Positions 34,649 through 43,397 of a DNA stretch of 64,000 nt are shown one piece after another. The position numbers and the translations under genes were made by a program. This stretch comes from Verrucomicrobiota bacterium (lineage in GTDB: Bacteria > Verrucomicrobiota > Verrucomicrobiia > Verrucomicrobiales > Verrucomicrobiaceae): positions 124,001-188,000 of the forward strand of contig JAFLEI010000001.1 of assembly GCA_017301975.1 (NCBI GenBank). Reading direction: 5' to 3'. The notes below the pieces were generated by a model that saw only the letters and a list, made by a program, of their open reading frames with translations, searched no databases and was not told where the DNA came from. Numbering within the stretch: the first letter of the stretch is position 1; every line of letters begins with the position of its first letter.

Positions 34649-35470
34649 ATGAAGCTGTTGATCACGTTGTCTCTCGTCCTGGTGGTTTTTTCCGGTGCGC
34701 TGGCTGCCCAGGAGATTCAAAAATTTGCCACGGACATCACGAACATCACGTGGGATCTGCGTGGCACCGCGAATCTCAAGCATCTGCGATTTGACGGCAA
34801 AAAATTCTGGTCTCTCAATCAAGATGGAGAGCCGCAGAGCGCATTTGAGCACAGCTTGATCGATGAGGGTGTCTTTCGCTTTGATTATGGCAAATCGCGG
34901 ACAGGCTGGTATTTGGTGACGGATGATCTGAAGCAAGTCATGTCGGCTTATGTGGTCCAAGAGATCACTTTCAAACCGGAGAAAAGCGGCGAGGCCAAAG
35001 CCGTGAAGGATTTTCCCCAGGACATCAAGAGTGTGGTCTGGGTCGGTGAGCGGGACAATCTTCCCGCCAAGCTGCGCTGGAACGGGACCACTCTTGAGGT
35101 GGGAGTGAAGGATCCGCACTGGCAGGTGAATTTTGTGCAGCCGGTCATCGCCAACCGGCGGACCTTGGAGTTTCAACTTGGTAACAAGACGACGGTCTGG
35201 CTCGTCTTCTCAGCCGATGGCTCCAAGGCTTGGTGGCTGACGATCACGGATGTTTTTGGTGGACATCGTTCCGGACTTTACACCGCTGACACCCAAGCCC
35301 CCGGGCTCAACCCGCGGCTCAATGATCTGGCCAATCATGCCGAGGATCTGATGAAAGCAGACCACCCGATGACCGCAGCGACACTGGTGCGGGAAATGGA
35401 ACGCAAATGTGGTGGTGATGCAGAGCTGCTGGGGCAACTGCAAGCGCGCTTCGAGTCTCTGAAGCGGTAG
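34649..35470 (+). CDS. Secreted protein of unknown function, tandem paralogue 1
   Basis: A 273-residue protein with signal peptide MKLLITLSLVLVVFSGALA. Its conserved opening is FATDITNITWDLRGTANLKH, and the middle has DFPQDIKSVVWVGERD and KLRWNGTTLEVGV. The end is helical, with LNDLANHAEDLMKAD. The next gene (35623-36468) shares all of these blocks, so the pair arose by tandem duplication. WDLRGT and LKHLRFDG suggest a beta-sandwich of lipocalin-like character, but I do not recognise the family. Confidence 0.75.
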   Translation: MKLLITLSLVLVVFSGALAAQEIQKFATDITNITWDLRGTANLKHLRFDGKKFWSLNQDGEPQSAFEHSLIDEGVFRFDYGKSRTGWYLVTDDLKQVMSAYVVQEITFKPEKSGEAKAVKDFPQDIKSVVWVGERDNLPAKLRWNGTTLEVGVKDPHWQVNFVQPVIANRRTLEFQLGNKTTVWLVFSADGSKAWWLTITDVFGGHRSGLYTADTQAPGLNPRLNDLANHAEDLMKADHPMTAATLVREMERKCGGDAELLGQLQARFESLKR

Positions 35471-35622
35471 GAGATTTTGAGGGACGCTCTCACGTTTCTG
35501 ACTTCGCGTCATGAACGGGAAGGGCTGCGGGATGGACTTGAGCGATCCGCGCGCTGTCACTGCCAATGTCGCTGTGGCTTGGAGATTGCCAAAGTCCGTC
35601 TAGAATGCCAGAATCGGAACTC

Positions 35623-36468
35623 ATGAGAGCGCTGCATTCCGTTTTTCTTTTTCTCTTCGTTTCCGCCAGTCTTGCCCAAGGGCAGCAAAAGGAATGGCCT
35701 GAGGTGGAGAAATTTGCCGCCTCGATCACGAACGTACTGTGGGATCTCCGTGGCACGAATTCGCTCAAGCACCTGCGATACGATGGTGAGAGCATTTTCC
35801 CGGTGACGGGGAATGGCATGAATCAGAATCCCTACAAGGAGCATGCCTTTGTGGATGCGGGTGTGTTCCAGCTTGTTTTCAGCGACACCCGGGCTGCGTG
35901 GTATTTTGTGAGTGATGACTTGAAGCTCATCACACCGGTCAACATCACTGAGATGGTGGAGTTCAAGGCCGAAGCGGGGACGGTGATCAAACCGGTGAAA
36001 AATTTTCCGCAGGACATTCAAAACGTCGTCTGGGTGGGCAGGAATGAGAAGGCGGAACTCAAGCTGCGCTGGAACGGGAAGGAGCTCGAAGTGGGGGCGA
36101 AGCAGGATTCGTGGATCGTGCAGAAGGTGGATGCCGTGGTGGCGAACCGGCGTGTGCTGGAAGCAGGCGGCGAAGGCAATGTTTTATTCTGGCTGGCCGT
36201 TTCCGAAGATGGCTCCGAAGCGACCTGGCTGACGGTTGACAGCATTTTTGGAGGGCATGCGCATGCGAATCCTGGCAAGGCAGCCCAGACTGCTGCAACC
36301 ACCGGTCTGTCTCCTCAGCTCAATGATCTGGCCAACCACGCGGAGGACCTGATGAATGCGGGGGATAAGATGCGTGCCGCGACGCTTCTGCGTGAACTGG
36401 AACGCAAAAGCGCGGGCAACAAGGAGGTGCTCAAAAAGCTGCAGGTCCGCTTCAAGGCGCTGAAGTGA
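35623..36468 (+). CDS. Secreted protein of unknown function, tandem paralogue 2
   Basis: From the ATG at 35623 the protein has 281 residues with signal peptide MRALHSVFLFLFVSASLAQG. It repeats the first paralogue's blocks: FAASITNVLWDLRGTNSLKH, NFPQDIQNVVWVGRNE, KLRWNGKELEVGA and the helical LNDLANHAEDLMNAG. An ATG at 35605 is an alternative start. A family C palindromic element begins three bases after the stop. Confidence 0.75.
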   Translation: MRALHSVFLFLFVSASLAQGQQKEWPEVEKFAASITNVLWDLRGTNSLKHLRYDGESIFPVTGNGMNQNPYKEHAFVDAGVFQLVFSDTRAAWYFVSDDLKLITPVNITEMVEFKAEAGTVIKPVKNFPQDIQNVVWVGRNEKAELKLRWNGKELEVGAKQDSWIVQKVDAVVANRRVLEAGGEGNVLFWLAVSEDGSEATWLTVDSIFGGHAHANPGKAAQTAATTGLSPQLNDLANHAEDLMNAGDKMRAATLLRELERKSAGNKEVLKKLQVRFKALK

Positions 36469-36470
36469 AA

Positions 36471-36576
36471 GCGGTTTTGTGTCACCGCTACGCGGTTCCA
36501 CGGGAGGAGTGCGGAGCGTTGGCGGTTACCGGGGGTTTGCACCCCCGGCTACTGTTGTGTCAGCCCTACGGGCTTT
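36471..36576. repeat. Dispersed palindromic element, family C, copy 2
   Basis: It matches 16485-16591. Hairpins ACCGC-TAC-GCGGT, CCGGGGG-TTTGCA-CCCCCGG and AGCCC-TAC-GGGCT are all present. Stems that differ from copy 1 keep base pairing. Confidence 0.75.
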
Positions 36577-36654
36577 AGGAGATGCGTGGCGGAGATGAGA
36601 TGTTGAATCTTGCTCCACCGGGTCGATGAGCCATGCCTCCATGCTGCGGTGGCT

Positions 36655-37560
36655 TTACTGAGCAGGATAGAACGGGAAGAGCTGTTTGATCTCGGCGGGG
36701 CTGGGGCGGCGGCCGTATTCGCAGACTTCGAAGGTCTCGGCGTATTTCACGGCGCTGCCTTTTTCTTCGCCGTAAAGCTTGATGAGGAGGGGGCGGTATT
36801 TTTCGGCCTCGCTGCTTTGGCGGGCGCCCCAGCGGCGTTTGAGCCAGGCGCGGCGGGCGGTTTCATCCGTGGCAGGCGGGACATCTTTTTCGACGTATTC
36901 GGCGGAGCCGCTGGCACCACCTTCGTAGGCCTGGGAGGTGAGCTCGTGGAGGCCGTCGAGCTTTTGCTCGAAGGAGTCATCGACGCTGACGGCGATGTCA
37001 GGGGTGAATGGGTAGGGCTTTTGGAAGCCGTCGCTGGAGTAGAGGAAGACGGGGTTCTTTTTCAGCGGGGGCACATCCGGGCAGATGAAGGGGACGGTGA
37101 CCATGAAGGCGGCGTCTTGAAGAAGGACGCCGACATAGCGGTGGTCGGGATGGTAGTCCCAGGGGCGGTGGGCGATGACGATGTCGGCCTTCCACTCGCG
37201 GATGACGCGGGTGATGAGCTTACGGTTTTCCAGCGAGGGCAGGAGCTCGCCATCGTGGATGTCGAGGACCTGGGAGGTGACGCCGAGTTTTTGGGCGCAG
37301 GCTTTGACTTCGGCGGCGCGGCGCAGGGCGAGAGGGCCGCCGGCTTCTTTCCAGTGGCCGATGTCGCCATTGGTGACGGACACCAATTTGACGTGATGAC
37401 CCAGGCGTGCCCATTTGACGGCGGTGCCTGCAGTTTTGTACTCGGCATCATCGGGATGAGCGCCGAAGACGACGATGCGGAGCTTTCCATCGTCCTTGTC
37501 CTCCGCGTGGAGGTGAAGGGTGACGAGGCAGATGGCTAAAGTGAGGAGTGAGCGAATCAT
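36655..37560 (-). CDS. Secreted PIG-L family deacetylase
   Basis: A 301-residue protein with signal peptide MIRSLLTLAICLVTLHLHA. The zinc-binding motif is VVFGAHPDDAEY, with the partner motif HRPWDYHPDHRYVG. These define the PIG-L/LmbE N-acetylglucosamine deacetylase fold. Substrates of secreted members in this phylum are probably N-acetyl sugars, but this is not shown by the sequence. The MFS transporter lies 40 bp upstream on the same strand and could share a transcript. Confidence 0.9.
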   Translation of the reverse strand: MIRSLLTLAICLVTLHLHAEDKDDGKLRIVVFGAHPDDAEYKTAGTAVKWARLGHHVKLVSVTNGDIGHWKEAGGPLALRRAAEVKACAQKLGVTSQVLDIHDGELLPSLENRKLITRVIREWKADIVIAHRPWDYHPDHRYVGVLLQDAAFMVTVPFICPDVPPLKKNPVFLYSSDGFQKPYPFTPDIAVSVDDSFEQKLDGLHELTSQAYEGGASGSAEYVEKDVPPATDETARRAWLKRRWGARQSSEAEKYRPLLIKLYGEEKGSAVKYAETFEVCEYGRRPSPAEIKQLFPFYPAQ

Positions 37561-37600
37561 GGCGACAGGAGTACGCCGCCATGAGACATGCTCTCTCGGC

Positions 37601-39088
37601 TCAAGCTTCCTCGGCCTTCGGTTCCGGGAGCAGGAAGCCGATGAGGAAACTGAGCACGACGATGACGGTGGCGACGATGCCTGCGGCTTTGGCGACGTGC
37701 GAAGGCAGCATGGGGCCGGAGCCTGCGAGCATGGGGGCGACGAGATTGGTGGTGACGAAGGCCATGCTGGTGCCGATCATGCGACCGCCGACATTGGTGG
37801 CGAAACTGCCGCCGGTGCCGCGGAGGTGCATGGGGAAGACTTTGGGCAGGTATTCGCCGAAGTAGCTGAACTGGGCGACGGTGAGCAGGCCGCAGACGCC
37901 ATAGGCCCAAAGAAAGGCGCTGCCGCCCTGCTCGAAGTAATAGAAGTAGGTGAGAGGCAGGATGATGAGGGCGGGAATCTGGAAGATCTTCAGCAAGGCG
38001 ACGCGGCTGATGCCGACGATGAGCAGGATGGCGAGGGAGATTCGTCCCACGAGACCGCCCATTTCCTGACTGAACTGGACGGTGTTGGCCATTTCCTTGA
38101 CCTTGTCATTGAGAGGCTTTTGCTGGCCGAAGTTGGCCTTGATCTGGGCGACGAGATCTTTGCGGGCGGGATCTGTGGGTGACAGGGCATTGAGCTGCTT
38201 GTTGAGGTCTTCACCGGCTTTGCGCAGGGGAGCGAGAGCCTTGGCCTCGGTGCGGAGTTCGGGGAGGCCTGGTGTCACGCGGGCGACGGTGACCTGCAAT
38301 GCGCCGAAGGCGATGCCGTAGGCGCAGGCAGACAATGCGGCGGTGACGAGGGTGACACGGCGAAGTTCGGGTGCAAAGAGCGCGGCGAAGCTGGGGCGCT
38401 TGAGGGTGCCGGCGGCCTTGCGGTCCTGCCAGACTTTCGATTCAGGCACAAAGGGAAGGAGGAGTGCGATGGGGATGGCGGGAAGGATGCCGGTCATGAG
38501 CAGGTAGCGCCAGGTGGAGGGATCATTGGAGCCGAGTCCGGCGGGCAGGCCGATGTGAGGCAGGTCCGCGCCGTGGCTGGTGATCCAGACGCTGACCATG
38601 GTGACGAACACGCCGCCGAGCGAGGCAAAGGCCTGCGTGATGCCCATCCACTTTTCCTTCTGCTTCTTGTCTGAGAAGACTTCCGCCATCCAGGTGATGG
38701 CGGCGACGAACTCGACGCAGACGCCGATGAAGGTGGTGCTGCGGAAGAAGACGAACATGCCCAGGGAGGTGGAGTAGGCGGCGCAGAAGGGGGAGAAGGA
38801 GTAGAGGAAGATGGATGCGGCCATGATCTTCTTGCGGCCGAATTGATCGACGAGCCAGCCGCCGAGGAGGCCAAACACGCCGCCGCATAGGGCTGCGATC
38901 CAGAGGAGATTGCCCACCCAAGAGGTGACGATGGGGTTGTTCATCGGGAGCTTGAGCAGTTCGGCGATGGCCGGGGCCGCCACGAGTGGGGTCATCAACA
39001 GCTCATAGGTGTCGAACAGGAAGCCGATGCTGGCGATGATGATGATGAGCCAGTGAGTGGTGGTGATTTTGGGTGCGGGAGAGGACAT
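37601..39088 (-). CDS. MFS transporter with helical loop insertion
   Basis: A 495-residue transporter with about 12 hydrophobic helices. Hallmarks are HWLIIIIASIGFLFDTYELL in helix 1, GGWLVDQFGRKKIM in the helix 2-3 loop, and GEYLPKVFPMHLRGTGGSF near the helix 10-11 region. The sugar/metabolite:H+ type is most similar. A charged insert of about 75 residues (LRTEAKALAPLRKAGEDLNK through NDKVKEMANT) lies in the central cytoplasmic loop, where MFS proteins normally have a shorter linker. The substrate is unknown. Confidence 0.9.
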   Translation of the reverse strand: MSSPAPKITTTHWLIIIIASIGFLFDTYELLMTPLVAAPAIAELLKLPMNNPIVTSWVGNLLWIAALCGGVFGLLGGWLVDQFGRKKIMAASIFLYSFSPFCAAYSTSLGMFVFFRSTTFIGVCVEFVAAITWMAEVFSDKKQKEKWMGITQAFASLGGVFVTMVSVWITSHGADLPHIGLPAGLGSNDPSTWRYLLMTGILPAIPIALLLPFVPESKVWQDRKAAGTLKRPSFAALFAPELRRVTLVTAALSACAYGIAFGALQVTVARVTPGLPELRTEAKALAPLRKAGEDLNKQLNALSPTDPARKDLVAQIKANFGQQKPLNDKVKEMANTVQFSQEMGGLVGRISLAILLIVGISRVALLKIFQIPALIILPLTYFYYFEQGGSAFLWAYGVCGLLTVAQFSYFGEYLPKVFPMHLRGTGGSFATNVGGRMIGTSMAFVTTNLVAPMLAGSGPMLPSHVAKAAGIVATVIVVLSFLIGFLLPEPKAEEA

Positions 39089-39199
39089 GGCGGGGCGATG
39101 CTGTCAGGAGATGGGAGGCAAGTCAACGGGCGGCGTGGGTGGAATTCATCAACGGGATGAGGGTTGCCGGAAAGTCCTACATGTGTCGTATTTTGAGAT

Positions 39200-39220
39200 C
39201 GACAAATCCGACATTTGTCG
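39200..39220. promoter_or_regulatory. Perfect inverted-repeat operator before blaI-like gene
   Basis: CGACAAAT-CCGAC-ATTTGTCG is an inverted repeat with 8-bp arms and a 5-bp spacer, 15 bp before the ATG. A related half-site ATGTGTCG lies at 39181-39188. It is placed where a BlaI/MecI-type repressor would bind to autoregulate. Confidence 0.7.
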
Positions 39221-39235
39221 GCAAGCTCTCGAAAT

Positions 39236-39640
39236 ATGGCTAAAAAATCACTCCCGCCGCTCTCGGCCGCCGAGCAGGCGCTGATGGACATTCTTTGGAA
39301 AAAGCATCCGGCCAGCGTGCTGGAACTGCTGGAGGCGGTAAACCAGGGGCGAAGTGAACCGGTGACGCGGAACACGCTGCAGACGCAACTGACGCGACTG
39401 GAGGCGAAGGGGTGGATCACGCGGGATGACTCCAGCCGAAGCCATGCCTATGAGCCTGCGGTGGCGGAGCAGAAGGGACGGACCAGTGTGCTGGCGGATC
39501 TGAAGCAGCGGTTTTTTGGCGGAAGCAATCTGGCACTGGTGCGCTGCCTGGTGGAGAGCGGGGACATCAGCGAGGAGGAGCTGGCGGAACTGAGGAAGCT
39601 GGTGCGTCACAGCAGCGCGAAGAAAGGAGAGGAGTCATGA
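39236..39640 (+). CDS. BlaI/MecI/CopY-family transcriptional repressor
   Basis: From the ATG at 39236 the protein has 134 residues. The winged helix has LSAAEQALMDILWKKHPASV, and VTRNTLQTQLTRLEAKGWI is the recognition region. The C-terminal helix with SEEELAELRKLVRHSS is the dimerisation part. In BlaI, cleavage there by a BlaR1-type protease relieves repression. The stop overlaps the next start (ATGA), so the two are translationally coupled. A strong AAGGAGAGG site precedes the downstream gene. Confidence 0.93.
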   Translation: MAKKSLPPLSAAEQALMDILWKKHPASVLELLEAVNQGRSEPVTRNTLQTQLTRLEAKGWITRDDSSRSHAYEPAVAEQKGRTSVLADLKQRFFGGSNLALVRCLVESGDISEEELAELRKLVRHSSAKKGEES

Positions 39641-42273
39641 ATGCGGATACGATCGCCTGTTTTAATTATGCCCTGCACAGTCTGGTGATCGGGGCGGCGG
39701 CGTGGCTGCTGGTGCGGTTCGTGATTCGCGACGCGCTGCGGCGGTGCATTCTGGCGAATCTGGCGGTGCTGATGTGTTTGTACACGCCTTTTAACATAGG
39801 CATGCAGGATTTGCTGCCGCAGCCGAAGGAGGCGGTGCCGGTGTGGACGCCGATCCGCGAGACGCTCAAGGCGGACTGGCGTGTGAGCGTGGCGCCGGTG
39901 AGTGTGCCAGAGGTGAATGTGGTAAGTCAGGAGAGGCGCTGGGATGTGAATGATGGGGTGAGGGGGATGCGGTGGCTGGCGTGGGGTGTAACGGCGGTCT
40001 TGCTCCTGAGGCTGCTGGTGCAATGCGTCGGGGTGCAGCGGTGGGTGTGGGGGCTGCGCGAGCCCACTCAGTCGGAGATAAGCGAGCTGCCAAGGGGCGT
40101 GTCCAACGAACGCATCAGCGTGTTTGGGGGCGAAGGCACGCCTTGTGTTGCCGGCTGGTTTTTGCCGGTGATCGCTGTTCCGGCCTCGGCTTTTGAGACG
40201 CTCACACGCCGCGAGTGGTGCTGGCTGCTGAGGCATGAGGCGGAGCATCTGCGCATGCATGACACGGTGGTGGTGCTGCTGCAGAACATCGTGCGCGCAT
40301 GCCTGTGGTGGAACCCTTTTGTGCATGTGCTGATGGAGGACTATGCGAGGTCCCGTGAGGAGATGAGTGATAATGCCGCTGTGGGTGAGGAGAGGGAGCG
40401 CATGGCTTATGCTGACTTTCTGCTGGCGTGGGCGGCAAGGCCGGGGCCGCAGCAGGCGTGTGTGATGCCGATTGCGTATTCGCGTCCGGCCCGGCGGCTG
40501 AAGGCAAGGCTGGTGGCGCTGATGGAGGCGCGCGGGGTGCGGAAGAAGGTAGGGGCGCTGTTTGTGCTGGCGCTGCTGGCTTTCACCTTCATCGCGCCGC
40601 TGATCGCGGCGTCGTTTGGGATTGCCACTGCGGGGGCGCAGGAACCGGTGAAGGCCAAGGCGGACGATGGAGCCATGCACACGCGGACGTACAGAGTGGC
40701 GCCGGATTTTCTGAACGCGGAAGTGGAGCCAGCAGATCCTTTTGCGGGAGGGAAGGCTGCTCCTGCACCCGCGGCTCTGGTGAAGAAAACTGCGCGTGGG
40801 CTGCTGGAGGGGGAAGGTGTGCGGTTTCCACCGGGGGCATCCGCCATCTACAATCCGGCGATTTCTCAGCTTATCGTGCGTCATCATAAGGCAGCGCTGG
40901 ATCAGATTGACGTGATCGTGGACCGGAGGAACAAGCGGCTGCCCCAGGTGTACGTGCAGTGCAAACTGATCCAGGCAGACAACCACTTCGGTACTCATGG
41001 GGGTCTTTTGAAGGCGGATGAGGTCGCAGCGCTGTGGCAGGGGATTTTGCAGAATAAGAGCATCGGCGTGGCAACTCTGCCGAGCGTCGCGATGAAGCTG
41101 GGGGTGGGGGCGGGAGTCGAGATGGTGCGTGAGGTGCTGCCGGACAAGCTGCCAGAAAACAAAGGGGAGAGTGTGCTCAAATGGGTCGGGCCGAGCATCA
41201 AGCTTGTCGCGAATCCGGCGTCGAACGGCAAAGCATTGGTGGCGGCGAGAGTGGATCTGGGCGTCGATCCCGATGGTACTCATCCCTGGCTGTCACAAAA
41301 GGGGGAGAAGCCGGACTGGAACCGTGTGCAAATCTATACATCGGGTGCTCAGGTGGAACTGGCGAGCGGTGAGACCCTCGTGATGCATCTGCAGACTGCG
41401 AAGAAAGCTGTCACGGTGCTGATCACTGCGGAAGCACTGAGTCCGAATGGCCAGAAGGCGATCAATTTTGAATCGATCGCGACGGTGTTGCCATCCAGCA
41501 CGGGGAACGACCTGCCGGACAAAGCTGCGAATGAATGGAGCCAGCGCGTTTACCGCGTTCCTCCGGGCTTTCCAAATGACAGGCCGCCGATGGAGGTGTT
41601 CCAGGCTGCTGGCATTTCATTTGAAAAGAATGCCTCGGCAATGCTGAGAGATGGGAAGCTCATTGTGCGCAATACCACGCCGAATCTGGAGCTTATCGAG
41701 GTGTTGCTCGCGCATCTCCCCGTGGTTGCGGTAAACAAGCGTGTGCTCGTCTTTGTGAAGGCGGTCGAGATGAAGGGGAATCTTTTGGAGCTGATGAAAG
41801 AGTGGGTGCCGCCGCTGCCTGATGCTCCCAAGCCAGACGTGGTCACGGACCCGACGCTATTGCTCCCTGCAGCGTCGCCACCAGAGGGAGAGGTTTTGCG
41901 ACAGTCCACTATCGCGAGAATCTTATCAACGTCTCAGTTTGAGACAGTGATGAAGAAGCTCGCAGTCACCCCTATGAAGCTCGAAATTTTGAGGCCAGAT
42001 GGCAAATCGAAGAAGTACCTGCTGCCGGACACGATGGGTGGTCTGGAGGCGACGGTGGAATCAAAGATAGGTGCAGATGGGAACACGATTGAACTCATCA
42101 TCACGGTTGATGGGGTGAACAGATCCATTTCCACTGGGGTGACCATATGGGATGGGCAGACAATCATCCTGGGCGCGCAGCCCTCGGATCATTTGACAAG
42201 GTGTCTGTTCATTACCGCGCATATGGTGTCAGACATCCCCGTGCCTATGGTGGAAGAAGAGAAGAAAAAGTGA
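39637..42273 (+). CDS. BlaR1-like M56 metallopeptidase fused to secretin-like domains
   Basis: An 878-residue membrane protein. Four hydrophobic segments in the first 340 residues surround the zinc-protease motif LLRHEAEHLRMHD (H-E-A-E-H). After the last helix (LFVLALLAFTFIAPLIAASF), more than 500 residues are extracytoplasmic. Instead of a penicillin-binding domain, this part contains blocks like IYNPAISQLIVRHHKAALDQ, then LPQVYVQCKLIQADN, and a second IVRNTTPNLELIEVLLAHL block. These resemble bacterial secretin N-domains. It likely senses an envelope signal and cleaves the coupled BlaI-type repressor. Confidence 0.85.
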   Translation: MNADTIACFNYALHSLVIGAAAWLLVRFVIRDALRRCILANLAVLMCLYTPFNIGMQDLLPQPKEAVPVWTPIRETLKADWRVSVAPVSVPEVNVVSQERRWDVNDGVRGMRWLAWGVTAVLLLRLLVQCVGVQRWVWGLREPTQSEISELPRGVSNERISVFGGEGTPCVAGWFLPVIAVPASAFETLTRREWCWLLRHEAEHLRMHDTVVVLLQNIVRACLWWNPFVHVLMEDYARSREEMSDNAAVGEERERMAYADFLLAWAARPGPQQACVMPIAYSRPARRLKARLVALMEARGVRKKVGALFVLALLAFTFIAPLIAASFGIATAGAQEPVKAKADDGAMHTRTYRVAPDFLNAEVEPADPFAGGKAAPAPAALVKKTARGLLEGEGVRFPPGASAIYNPAISQLIVRHHKAALDQIDVIVDRRNKRLPQVYVQCKLIQADNHFGTHGGLLKADEVAALWQGILQNKSIGVATLPSVAMKLGVGAGVEMVREVLPDKLPENKGESVLKWVGPSIKLVANPASNGKALVAARVDLGVDPDGTHPWLSQKGEKPDWNRVQIYTSGAQVELASGETLVMHLQTAKKAVTVLITAEALSPNGQKAINFESIATVLPSSTGNDLPDKAANEWSQRVYRVPPGFPNDRPPMEVFQAAGISFEKNASAMLRDGKLIVRNTTPNLELIEVLLAHLPVVAVNKRVLVFVKAVEMKGNLLELMKEWVPPLPDAPKPDVVTDPTLLLPAASPPEGEVLRQSTIARILSTSQFETVMKKLAVTPMKLEILRPDGKSKKYLLPDTMGGLEATVESKIGADGNTIELIITVDGVNRSISTGVTIWDGQTIILGAQPSDHLTRCLFITAHMVSDIPVPMVEEEKKK

Positions 42274-42319
42274 AATCAGGTTTTGCCGCCGATGTGCGCC
42301 GCCTTCATCATGCGGCACC

Positions 42320-43345
42320 ATGATGCATGACCTCACCTCCGCGCCTGCCACTGATCCGACCAGCATTTATCGTTATCGCGACTGCCTGTATGGGGCGGAC
42401 ATGGTGACGGCGGCGCTGAGTGTGGATTTCTTCACGTGGCTGTCGGCGAATCCGTCTTCGCTGGCAGGTGTGTGTGAGCACTTTGGTTTCACGGAGCGGC
42501 CGGCGGATACGATGATGACGTTGTTTGCGGCGAATGGCTGGGTGGTGAATGTGGGCGGGGTGTTTCAGACGACGGAGGTGACAGGTGAGTTTTTGTGCGC
42601 GGGGCCGGTGTGGGATGTGAGGCCGTACTTTGCCTCGCTGCATGACAGGCCCATCGCGCGGGATTTTTTGGAGGTGCTGAGGACGGACAAGCCGGCGGGG
42701 TGGAGCGGGGACAAGGCGGCGTTTGACTGGCACAAGGCGATGGAGCAGGAGGACTTTGCGCGGAAGTTTACGGCGGCGATGGACTGCCGTGGGGTGGTGC
42801 TTTCGCAGGCACTGGCGAAGAAGCTGGATCTTACGGGTCGCAGCTGCGTGCTGGACATTGGTGCGGGTTCGGGCGTTTACGGTTGTGCGATCACGGCGCA
42901 GCACACGCACATGAAGGCCATTGCATTTGATCAGGCACCGGTGGACCGCATCGCGGGCAAGTTGATCGAGGAACGAGGGTGTGCAGAGCGTGTGAGCGTG
43001 GCGACGGGCAACATGTTTGAGGGCATGCCTGCGGGGTGTGACGTGCATCTTTTTTCCAACGTGTTGCACGACTGGGGCGTGCCGGAAGTGAAGAAGCTGC
43101 TGGCTGTTTCACACGCTGCGCTGCCTGAGGGAGGGCTGCTGATCATTCATGATGCATTCATCAATGCGGACAAGACGGGGCCGCTGCATGTGGCGGAGTA
43201 TTCATGCCTGCTGATGCATGCCACGCAGGGAAAATGCTACAGCACGGGGGAGTATGCGGAGATGCTGGATGAAGCGGGATTCACGCCGGGCGAGTATCAT
43301 GACACGATCATCGCGCGTGGATTCATGACGGCGATTCGACGTTAA
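42320..43345 (+). CDS. SAM-dependent O-methyltransferase-type protein
   Basis: A 341-residue protein. The N-terminal helical dimerisation domain of the plant-type O-methyltransferase family (YGADMVTAALSVDFFTWLSA) is followed by a class I core. Motif I is VLDIGAGSGVYGCAI, and LFSNVLHDWGVPEVKKLL is the conserved catalytic-His region. GGLLIIHDAFINAD follows. Such enzymes methylate hydroxyl groups of small aromatic or polyketide substrates. The substrate is unknown. It starts 46 bp after the BlaR1-like gene. Confidence 0.85.
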   Translation: MMHDLTSAPATDPTSIYRYRDCLYGADMVTAALSVDFFTWLSANPSSLAGVCEHFGFTERPADTMMTLFAANGWVVNVGGVFQTTEVTGEFLCAGPVWDVRPYFASLHDRPIARDFLEVLRTDKPAGWSGDKAAFDWHKAMEQEDFARKFTAAMDCRGVVLSQALAKKLDLTGRSCVLDIGAGSGVYGCAITAQHTHMKAIAFDQAPVDRIAGKLIEERGCAERVSVATGNMFEGMPAGCDVHLFSNVLHDWGVPEVKKLLAVSHAALPEGGLLIIHDAFINADKTGPLHVAEYSCLLMHATQGKCYSTGEYAEMLDEAGFTPGEYHDTIIARGFMTAIRR

Positions 43346-43397
43346 AAATTAAATTGTGCAAAGAAACCTACTTGTCGTATCGTCTCAGTGTTCGCTT

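Noticed and set aside
33130-34794. Forward 554-codon frame opposite lysS
   Set aside because: Gly/Val/Glu/Asp-rich shadow with no motifs, fully overlapping a housekeeping gene.
39607-41283. Reverse 558-codon frame opposite the BlaR1-like gene
   Set aside because: Its His/Arg/Pro-rich composition and complete overlap with an ATGA-coupled real gene identify it as a shadow.
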